Assembly: GCA_045588485.1 (NCBI GenBank)
Contig: JAZNEI010000018.1
Span: forward strand, 1 to 64,000
Direction: 5' to 3'
From: HGM04593 sp045588485
GTDB lineage: Bacteria; Bacteroidota; Bacteroidia; Bacteroidales; Bacteroidaceae
DNA length: 64,000 nucleotides
Position numbers and translations under genes: made by a program. This document shows positions 50,965 through 58,191 of the stretch, piece after piece (within the stretch, counting starts at the first letter, position 1; every line of letters begins with the position of its first letter). Under the pieces are notes generated by a model that did not search any database, was not told the DNA's origin, and saw only the letters and a program-made list of their open reading frames with translations.

Positions 50965-52301
50965 AAGGTATTCATAACTTGAACCTGCAGAATGTGTTGC
51001 AGAAACTGAATATAGAGGCGCTGAATACCATGCAGACGGCTGCATTGGAGCATTGCACCAATAATAACAGTATGGTGCTACTCTCGCCAACGGGAACAGG
51101 AAAGACGCTGGCCTATCTGTTGCCTTTGCTGCAAAGAATAAAAGTTGTTGAAGAACCTGTAGTAGAGGCTCTTATTGTGGTGCCGACACGTGAACTTGCA
51201 CGACAGGTGGCACAGGTGTGGCGTTCTATGGATACGGGATTGCGTATGTTGGCGCTTTATGGTGGCCGTCCGGTTGTAGAAGAGGCTGCCCTGTTGCAGA
51301 ATACATCGCCAAAAGTCATAGTAGGAACCCCGGGACGATTGATAGACCATCTTAAACAGGGTAACTTTCTTGTTGAGGAGTGTCGCCTTCTGATTATAGA
51401 TGAGTTTGACAAATGCCTCGAGATGGGCTTTCAAGAGGAGATGCAACAGCTTATTGAACTGCTGCCCAATGCCGATTCGCGTTTTTTGCTCTCGGCAACC
51501 GATTGCGACGAGATTCCTGCTTTTGCAGCAGCCGATGCTGCCGAACGGCTCGATTTTAGGAGTGCCGATGAGCTGCCGCAGGAACGTACCCGATTTTATA
51601 CGATTACAACCACTCCTGATGATAGGTTGCAGGCTCTGTTCAAACTCTTGTGTTCGATAAATGGCGAACCTGCTATTGTGTTTTGTAATTTCAGAGAAAC
51701 GGTCGAGGAGGTGCGCAGCTATCTTGCTAAAAGCAAACTCATTGTCTCGGCCTATCATGGTTCTTTGGAGCAGAAAGAACGCGAACTTGCTCTTTATCGT
51801 TTCTCGAGCGGATGCAGCAATATTCTTGTGAGTACCGATCTTGCGGCACGTGGCCTTGATATAAAGGATGTACGTCATGTTATCCATTTTCAGCGTCCTA
51901 TGACTGCTGAAATATTCACTCATCGTAACGGACGTACAGCACGATGGGATGCCGAGGGTGCTGTGTATATCATCTCGTATCACGACCATCCGTTACCCAA
52001 TTTTGTTCCCGGGGTGATAGAGGAGTATCGTCTGCGTGTCAAATATCCGCTTCCGCCATTGCCCGAACGCATGGCTATTTATATAGGTAAAGGTAAGCGC
52101 GACAAGATAAGCCGTGGAGATATTGCGGGCTTCTTTATGAAAAAAGGTGGCTTAAGGTCGGATGAAATAGGGGCAATAGCTGTGTTCGACCGATATTCTT
52201 ACGTTGCAGTGTCGCGTAACAGGGGGCGCTCTCTTCCGCAGCTGCTTTCGGGTGAGAAGATTAAGGGTATGAAAACTCTTATTGAGCCGGTAAGAAGGTA
52301 G
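50961..52301 (+). CDS. DEAD-box-type RNA helicase with DEFD motif
   Basis: The 446-residue protein has helicase motif I SPTGTGKT (42-49), PTRELARQVAQ (Ia), GTPGRLIDH (Ib), motif II as DEFD rather than DEAD (about 147-150), SAT (motif III), and ARGLDIKDVRHVIHFQRP and HRNGRTAR (motifs V and VI). The C-terminal part (about 375-446, AIYIGKGKRDKISRGDIAGFFMKKGG) resembles the RNA-binding domain of the DbpA type. It probably acts on structured RNA, perhaps in ribosome assembly. It begins 4 bases before the sulfatase stop codon, an unexpected coupling. Confidence 0.88.
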   Translation: MKGIHNLNLQNVLQKLNIEALNTMQTAALEHCTNNNSMVLLSPTGTGKTLAYLLPLLQRIKVVEEPVVEALIVVPTRELARQVAQVWRSMDTGLRMLALYGGRPVVEEAALLQNTSPKVIVGTPGRLIDHLKQGNFLVEECRLLIIDEFDKCLEMGFQEEMQQLIELLPNADSRFLLSATDCDEIPAFAAADAAERLDFRSADELPQERTRFYTITTTPDDRLQALFKLLCSINGEPAIVFCNFRETVEEVRSYLAKSKLIVSAYHGSLEQKERELALYRFSSGCSNILVSTDLAARGLDIKDVRHVIHFQRPMTAEIFTHRNGRTARWDAEGAVYIISYHDHPLPNFVPGVIEEYRLRVKYPLPPLPERMAIYIGKGKRDKISRGDIAGFFMKKGGLRSDEIGAIAVFDRYSYVAVSRNRGRSLPQLLSGEKIKGMKTLIEPVRR

Positions 52302-52417
52302 TGCGTAATCTCTTTGTTTTTGTTGCACATTTTTATGCTGATTGTGCTATTTTTTAGTAATTTCTACTATTTTATTGAAAAAAAGTTTATAAATAGCGCA
52401 AATATTAAAAAAAATGT

Positions 52418-52425
52418 TAACTTCG
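52418..52425 (+). promoter_or_regulatory. Promoter -7 element of the serine operon
   Basis: TAACTTCG lies about 75 bases before the serC start in an A/T-rich region; no -33 TTG is clear. Confidence 0.45.
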
Positions 52426-52499
52426 CGGCCTATTAGTTGCTTTTTGAGTCGGGCAACTGGTTATTAACTATTGAATATTAACTAAAAATCGACATAAGA

Positions 52500-53567
52500 A
52501 TGAAAAAGTATAATTTTAATGCCGGCCCATCTATTTTGCCGCGTGAAGTTATTGAAGAGACAGCTAAAGCAGTTCTTGACCTGAATGGAATAGGTCTTTC
52601 TTTACTCGAGATAAGCCACCGTTCAAAGGACTTTCAGGCTGTTATTGATGAGGCAACAGCTCTTTTTAAAGAGTTGCTCGATATTCCCGAAGGTTACTCG
52701 GTACTTTTCCTCGGTGGTGGTGCAAGCATGCAGTTCTGTATGGTGCCTTACAACTTCCTTGAGAAAAAGGCAGCCTATCTTAATACAGGTACTTGGGCTA
52801 ACAAGGCTCTGAAAGAGGCTAAGAATTTTGGTGAGGCTGTTGAGGTTGCTTCATCAAAGGATAAGATTTATAGTTATATCCCCAAGGATTATGTAATTCC
52901 TGCCGATGCCGACTATTTCCACATTACAACAAACAATACAATTTACGGTACCGAGATTCGCAAAGATATTGATTCTCCTGTACCCCTTATCGCCGATATG
53001 TCATCCGACATCTTCTCTCGTCCTGTTGATGTAAGTAAATATACCTGTATCTACGGTGGTGCACAGAAGAATCTTGCTCCTTCGGGTGTTACATTTGTAA
53101 TTGTGAAGAATGATGCTCTTGGTAGGGTGTCACGTACAATTCCCACAATGCTCGATTATCGCACACACGTTGATGGCGGCTCAATGTTCAACACTCCTCC
53201 TGTATTGCCTATCTATGCAGCTATGCAGACACTGCGTTGGATAAAAGCACAGGGTGGTGTGAAAGAGATGCAGCGTCGTGCCGAGGAGCGTGCACAACTT
53301 CTTTACGGCGAGATTGACCGTAATCCTCTGTTCAAGGGCACAGCTGCCGTTGAGGACCGTTCGTATATGAATATCGACTTTGTTATGGCCGATGAGTATA
53401 AAGAGCTTGAGGCTGACTTTATGGCTTACGCACAGTCGATGGGAATGGTTGGTATAAAGGGGCACCGTTCGATTGGAGGATTCCGCGCTTCGTGCTACAA
53501 TGCTCTGCCTCTTGAGGCTGTGCAGGCTCTTGTAGATTGTATGAAGAATTTCCAAAATAACCATTAA
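52500..53567 (+). CDS. serC: Phosphoserine aminotransferase
   Basis: The 355-residue pyridoxal-phosphate enzyme converts 3-phosphohydroxypyruvate to phosphoserine. It starts KKYNFNAGPSILPREVIEE and has ISHRSKDFQAVI, FLGGGASMQF, and the cofactor lysine in YGGAQKNLAPSG (near residue 190). The C-terminus reads GHRSIGGFRASCYNALPLEAV. It is the first gene of an operon with serA, a DUF1015 gene and a yigZ-like gene. Confidence 0.96.
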   Translation: MKKYNFNAGPSILPREVIEETAKAVLDLNGIGLSLLEISHRSKDFQAVIDEATALFKELLDIPEGYSVLFLGGGASMQFCMVPYNFLEKKAAYLNTGTWANKALKEAKNFGEAVEVASSKDKIYSYIPKDYVIPADADYFHITTNNTIYGTEIRKDIDSPVPLIADMSSDIFSRPVDVSKYTCIYGGAQKNLAPSGVTFVIVKNDALGRVSRTIPTMLDYRTHVDGGSMFNTPPVLPIYAAMQTLRWIKAQGGVKEMQRRAEERAQLLYGEIDRNPLFKGTAAVEDRSYMNIDFVMADEYKELEADFMAYAQSMGMVGIKGHRSIGGFRASCYNALPLEAVQALVDCMKNFQNNH

Positions 53568-53582
53568 TATAATAGGTTGATT

Positions 53583-54503
53583 ATGAAGAAAGTAGTCGTT
53601 GCAACCGAGAAGCCTTTTGCTGCGGTTGCTGTCAATGGAATAAGAGAGGTTATTGAGGGGGCAGGCTATCAGTTGGCTCTGCTCGAGAAATATAGCGATA
53701 AGGCCCAACTTCTTGAGGCTGTAGCCGATGCTGATGCTATAATTATCCGTAGTGATAAGATAGACGGCGAGGTATTGGATGCTGCCAAGAATCTTAAACT
53801 GGTTGTTCGTGCAGGCGCAGGTTACGACAATGTCGACCTTGCTGCAGCAACTGCGCATGAGGTGTGTGTGATGAACACTCCCGGACAGAATGCCAACGCT
53901 GTTGCCGAGCTTGCATTCGGTATGATGGTTTATGCCTATCGTAATATGTATAACGGTACTTCGGGTCTTGAACTGAAAGGCAAGAAGCTGGGTATACACG
54001 CATACGGAAATGTAGGACGTAATGTAGGTCGCATTGCAAAGGGCTTCGGTATGGATATTTATATCTACGACTGCTACACTCCGCAAGAGATTGTCGATGC
54101 CGATGGTGTTAAGCGTGTAGATACAGTTGAGGAACTATACAGCACATGTGATGTGGTGTCGGTACATATTCCTGCGACTCCCGAGACAAAACAATCGATA
54201 GGAAAGGCGCTTGTAGGCTCGATGCCAAAGCCTGCCCTATTGGTGAATACCGCGCGTAAGGAGGTAATCAATGAACCCGAGCTTCTTGAGGTTATGGCCG
54301 AGCGCGGCGACTTGAAGTATGTAACTGACGTTGCTCCCGATGCTCTTGCCGATTTTGCTGCGTTCGAGGGACGTTTCTTCGCAACTCCCAAAAAAATGGG
54401 TGCGCAGACTGCCGAGGCTAATGTAAACGCAGGTATTGCGGCTGCAAAGCAGATTGTAGACTTCTTCGAGAATGGTAACGAAAGATTCAGAGTGAATAAG
54501 TAA
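53583..54503 (+). CDS. serA: D-3-phosphoglycerate dehydrogenase, short form
   Basis: From the ATG at 53583 the protein is 306 residues. It has the D-2-hydroxyacid dehydrogenase layout: AGAGYDNVDLAAATAHEV, the NAD-binding GIHAYGNVGRNVGRIAKGFG, HIPATPETKQSIGK and VNTARKEVINE. It lacks the C-terminal ACT or ASB domains that mediate serine feedback in long forms. The position 15 bases after serC makes phosphoglycerate the likely substrate and serine synthesis the pathway. Confidence 0.92.
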   Translation: MKKVVVATEKPFAAVAVNGIREVIEGAGYQLALLEKYSDKAQLLEAVADADAIIIRSDKIDGEVLDAAKNLKLVVRAGAGYDNVDLAAATAHEVCVMNTPGQNANAVAELAFGMMVYAYRNMYNGTSGLELKGKKLGIHAYGNVGRNVGRIAKGFGMDIYIYDCYTPQEIVDADGVKRVDTVEELYSTCDVVSVHIPATPETKQSIGKALVGSMPKPALLVNTARKEVINEPELLEVMAERGDLKYVTDVAPDALADFAAFEGRFFATPKKMGAQTAEANVNAGIAAAKQIVDFFENGNERFRVNK

Positions 54504-54509
54504 AATATT

Positions 54510-55757
54510 ATGGCTGTAGTAAAACCTTTTTGCGGTATACGTCCGCCACAGAACCTTGTAGATAAGGTACAGAGTCGCCCATACGACGTGCTTAACTCGG
54601 AAGAGGCACGTGCCGAGGCCGAAGGTAACGAAATGTCGCTCTATCATATAATACGCCCCGAAATTGATTTTCCCGTCGGTACCGATGAGCATAATCCCGA
54701 GGTATATGCCAAGGCTGCCGAGAACTTCTCAAAGTTTCAGAAGAACGGTTGGCTTGTGCAGGACGATAAAGAGCAGTATTATATCTATGCTCAGACGATG
54801 AATGGTAAGACACAGTATGGTCTTGTTGTGTGTGCATACGTCGAGGATTATATGAACGGTGTGATAAAGAAACACGAACTCACTCGCAAAGATAAAGAAG
54901 AGGACCGTATGAAGCATGTTCGTGTAAATGATGCAAATATTGAGCCTGTATTCTTTGCCTTCCCCGATTGTGCCGAACTTGACAAGGTAGTGGCTTCTTA
55001 TACTGCGGCAGAGCCTGTATATGACTTTACTGCGCAACTCGACGGTTTCCGTCATCAGTTGTGGATTGTAGATAAGGACGAGGATATTGCAACTATTACC
55101 AACGAGTTTGCCAAAATGCCTGCGCTTTATATAGCCGACGGTCACCATCGCTCGGCTGCGGCGGCATTGGTGGGTAAGGAGAAGGCAGATAACAATCCTA
55201 ACCATCGAGGTGATGAGGAGTACAACTATTTTATGGCAGTATGTTTCCCTGCAAGCCAATTGACAATAATCGACTACAATCGTGTAGTAAAAGACCTGAA
55301 CGGGCTTACAAGCGAGCAGTTCCTTGCAGCATTGGAAAAGGATTTTGTAGTAGAACTCAAAGGCGAGGAGATATATAAACCTTCTACATTGCATAACTTT
55401 GCCCTTTATCTTGATGGTAAATGGTACAGCCTCACAGCAAAGGAGGGTACATACGACGATAGCGACCCTATAGGTGTACTCGATGTTACAATCTCTTCGA
55501 ATCTTATTCTTGATAATATTCTGGATATAAAGGATTTGCGTACAAGTAAACGTATCGACTTTGTTGGTGGTATAAGAGGATTGGGTGAACTTAAACGTCG
55601 TGTGGACAGCGGTGAGATGCGTGCAGCATTGGCTCTATATCCGGTGTCGATGAAACAGTTGGTCGATATTGCCGATACAGGTAATATAATGCCTCCAAAG
55701 ACAACCTGGTTCGAGCCAAAATTACGCTCGGGACTTGTAATTCATAAATTATCCTGA
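54510..55757 (+). CDS. DUF1015 family protein
   Basis: The 415-residue cytoplasmic protein belongs to DUF1015. It has the typical N-terminus (VKPFCGIRPPQNLVDKVQSRPYDVLN), a YIADGHHRSAAAA block (about 207-219) that looks like an active site, and the C-terminal GIRGLGELKRRVDSGEMRAALALYPVSM. The biochemical role is not established. It lies 6 bases after serA and overlaps yigZ by one base. The recurrent position next to serA/serC in this group suggests a function linked to serine or phosphoserine. Confidence 0.88.
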   Translation: MAVVKPFCGIRPPQNLVDKVQSRPYDVLNSEEARAEAEGNEMSLYHIIRPEIDFPVGTDEHNPEVYAKAAENFSKFQKNGWLVQDDKEQYYIYAQTMNGKTQYGLVVCAYVEDYMNGVIKKHELTRKDKEEDRMKHVRVNDANIEPVFFAFPDCAELDKVVASYTAAEPVYDFTAQLDGFRHQLWIVDKDEDIATITNEFAKMPALYIADGHHRSAAAALVGKEKADNNPNHRGDEEYNYFMAVCFPASQLTIIDYNRVVKDLNGLTSEQFLAALEKDFVVELKGEEIYKPSTLHNFALYLDGKWYSLTAKEGTYDDSDPIGVLDVTISSNLILDNILDIKDLRTSKRIDFVGGIRGLGELKRRVDSGEMRAALALYPVSMKQLVDIADTGNIMPPKTTWFEPKLRSGLVIHKLS

Positions 55758-56374
55758 TGCTTCCCGAGGACGTATATAAGACAATAGAGATAGCAGGTGA
55801 AGGAACTTACTCCGAGAAAAGGAGTAAGTTCCTTGCATTCGCTCTGCCTGTTACCACGCTCGATGAAGTAAAGGAGCAGGTCGAGGCTTTTCAGAAAAAA
55901 TATTATGATGCACGACACGTTTGCTATGCCTATCGTTTAGGTGAACGTGGCGACCAAGAGCGTGCCAATGATAACGGAGAGCCTTCGGGAACTGCGGGAA
56001 AGCCTATACTTGGGCAGATACATAGTCGTGAACTGACAAATGTGCTTGTTGTTGTGGTACGTTATTTTGGTGGAATAAAATTGGGTACAAGCGGACTGAT
56101 TGTAGCCTACCGTCTGGCAGCGGCCGATGCTTTAGATGCCACCGAGCATGTCGAAAAGACTATAAACGGTGAGATAACCCTTCGTTTCTCTTATCCTCTG
56201 TTGAACGAGGTTCTGCGCATAGTGAAAGAGGAAGAACCGAAAGTGGTAGAACAGATATTCGATAACGACTGTGTGGTGCGTCTCTCGATGCGTCTCTCGC
56301 GTCTGCCACGTCTTATAGAGCGTTACGAGAAACTTGTGATAAGCAGTAAAGGGGATTTGAAAATAGAGAAATAG
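55757..56374 (+). CDS. YigZ/IMPACT family protein
   Basis: The 205-residue protein has the N-terminal UPF0029/IMPACT domain: EGTYSEKRSKFLAFALPV, KYYDARHVCYAYRLG, then NDNGEPSGTAGKPIL and VVVVRYFGGIKLGTSGLIVAYRLAA. A C-terminal ferredoxin-like domain (about 135-205) follows. IMPACT-type proteins have been linked to translation control in eukaryotes; the bacterial role is unclear. The start codon overlaps the stop of the DUF1015 gene by one base, so the two are coupled. It ends the serine operon. Confidence 0.9.
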   Translation: MLPEDVYKTIEIAGEGTYSEKRSKFLAFALPVTTLDEVKEQVEAFQKKYYDARHVCYAYRLGERGDQERANDNGEPSGTAGKPILGQIHSRELTNVLVVVVRYFGGIKLGTSGLIVAYRLAAADALDATEHVEKTINGEITLRFSYPLLNEVLRIVKEEEPKVVEQIFDNDCVVRLSMRLSRLPRLIERYEKLVISSKGDLKIEK

Positions 56375-56396
56375 GTTTAAAATAAGTTGATAGATT

Positions 56397-56424
56397 AATA
56401 GGTTCGGAAATTTCCGAACCTATT
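56397..56424 (+). terminator. Terminator of the serC operon
   Basis: A perfect palindrome (aataggttcggaaa and complement) is followed by T-rich sequence, 23 bases past the yigZ stop. Confidence 0.8.
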
Positions 56425-56546
56425 TTATTTACTAAAAACCCTGAAGTATTGAATAGTTGACAGGTTGGCTTTCTAAACATTTTATTTATAAGCTAAGTTC
56501 CTAAAAAATTTTAACCTAAAAAATATTAATAAGATAGTTGACGAAC

Positions 56547-56576
56547 TTGTATTTTATGATAATTTATATAATTTTG
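56547..56576 (+). promoter_or_regulatory. Promoter of the fucosidase operon
   Basis: TTG at 56547-56549 and TAATTTTG at 56569-56576 are 19 bases apart, a full match to the Bacteroidota promoter, with a leader of about 50 bases. Confidence 0.7.
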
Positions 56577-56635
56577 TAACATGACGCAATAGGTGTCTGA
56601 ATAGTTTAACTAACTAACTTAAATATTAATTTTTT

Positions 56636-58156
56636 ATGAGAAAAAACTACAAATTATTTACCTCGGCTTTGTTGGCTGCACTTATGTTTCCAACGGTGGC
56701 TTCGGCACAGCTTGAGGTAAAGTCGGAGGTTCTCTCGAACCCCGATAATGAACCCATTGAGGTTCATCCTGTGCCTCATCCCCGTCAGTTGAAATGGCAA
56801 GAGACCGAGTTCTATGCTTTCTTCCACTATGGAATGAACACTTATACCGGACTCGAGTGGGGTAATGGAGACGAGAATCGCGCTCGTTTTGCTCCTACGG
56901 CTGCTCCTAATCCCCGCCAGTGGCTCGAGGTTGCTAAAAAAGCTGGTATGCGTGGTGGTATTGCTGTCGTAAAGCACCACGATGGTTTCTGTCTGTGGCC
57001 TACCGAGACAACCGACCACAATGTAACAAACTCGGGCAACGAGTTCGGTAAGAACACAAATATTCCAAAAGATTTCGCCGAGGCTGCACGCGACCTTGAT
57101 ATGAAATATGGTTTCTATGTTTCGCCGTGGGATCGTAACAGCGTACACTATGGTACAGATAAGTATGTAAAGGATGTGTTCCTTCGTCAGTGTGCCGAAC
57201 TTGCACAGTATGGTACCGACCAGTTCGAAATGTGGTTCGATGGTGCAAATGGTGGTAGCGGCTATTATGGAGGACGCAATACAACTGTTAATGTCGACCG
57301 TGCTACATATTACGACGTTCCCAACCTTCGCGACAGTATACACAAGGTGTGCCCCGACTGTGTGATGTGGGGTGTAGGTGGTGAGGCACGTTGGATTGGT
57401 AACGAGGCCGGTTGGGCAGGACAGACAAACTGGTCGCCCGAGAACCGCGACTATGCTCCCGAGGGCAATGGTATGTATGGTAGTGAGAATGGTTGGTTCT
57501 GGCTTCCCGGCGAGAGCGATGCAAAGGCTACAAATATGGGTTGGTTCTACCACGATGGCGAGTCGCCCCTTTCGTCAGAGCGTCTCTTCCAGATGTATTT
57601 GGAGACCGTTGGCCGTAACGCCACTCTAATCCTTAACATTCCCCCAAACAAGGCAGGTGTTCTTCCTCAGGCATCGGTTAACTCATTGGTGGGTATGGGC
57701 GACCTTATCAAGACACGCTTGAGTGACGATTTTGCCAAGAGTGCGAAGGTTACCGTAACTGAGACACGTAACGCCGGTGCTGCTCGCGATTATAAGGCCG
57801 AGAATATGACCGATGGTAATAAAGAGACATATTGGGCTACAAATGACGGAACAGTAGAGGCTACAATAACTCTCTCTTGGGACGAGCAGAAGACTGTTCG
57901 TTACGTAGAGCTTATGGAGTATATTGCCAAAGGACAGCGTGTGAAGAAATTCCACATCGAGGTAAGCGAGGATGGTACTACATGGACACGTCGCGCTTCT
58001 AATGTAGAGACTACAACTGTGGGTTACAAACGTATCATTCCTCTGAGTGGCAGCACATCAAACAGCTATGGCAAGGGATTTGCTGCTAAGGGTGTACGCA
58101 TCGTAATTGAGGACAGCAAGGCTTGTCCCCTTATCAGTAAAGTTGCTGTATATTGA
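56636..58156 (+). CDS. Alpha-L-fucosidase, family GH29, secreted
   Basis: The 506-residue protein has a signal peptide (1-25, ending ASAQ). The catalytic barrel shows ECYAFFHYG-like sequence (EFYAFFHYGMNTYTG), KHHDGFCLWPT, FYVSPWDRN and the nucleophile Asp202 in MWFDGANGG. From about residue 365 a C-terminal beta-sandwich resembles an F5/8 type C or CBM32-like module (AENMTDGNKETYWATND, VRYVELMEYI, VKKFHIEVSEDGTTW). It should release fucose from host or dietary glycans in the periplasm or at the surface. A large secreted protein of unknown function is encoded directly downstream. Confidence 0.93.
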   Translation: MRKNYKLFTSALLAALMFPTVASAQLEVKSEVLSNPDNEPIEVHPVPHPRQLKWQETEFYAFFHYGMNTYTGLEWGNGDENRARFAPTAAPNPRQWLEVAKKAGMRGGIAVVKHHDGFCLWPTETTDHNVTNSGNEFGKNTNIPKDFAEAARDLDMKYGFYVSPWDRNSVHYGTDKYVKDVFLRQCAELAQYGTDQFEMWFDGANGGSGYYGGRNTTVNVDRATYYDVPNLRDSIHKVCPDCVMWGVGGEARWIGNEAGWAGQTNWSPENRDYAPEGNGMYGSENGWFWLPGESDAKATNMGWFYHDGESPLSSERLFQMYLETVGRNATLILNIPPNKAGVLPQASVNSLVGMGDLIKTRLSDDFAKSAKVTVTETRNAGAARDYKAENMTDGNKETYWATNDGTVEATITLSWDEQKTVRYVELMEYIAKGQRVKKFHIEVSEDGTTWTRRASNVETTTVGYKRIIPLSGSTSNSYGKGFAAKGVRIVIEDSKACPLISKVAVY

Positions 58157-58191
58157 TTCACCAGGTATTAACAACTAATAGGAATAAAATT

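Noticed and set aside
49480..54086. Three long minus-strand open frames of about 300 codons within 49480-50376, 51078-51989 and 53181-54086
   Set aside because: Each is antisense to a well-supported gene (sulfatase, helicase, serC/serA) and has no recognisable domain.
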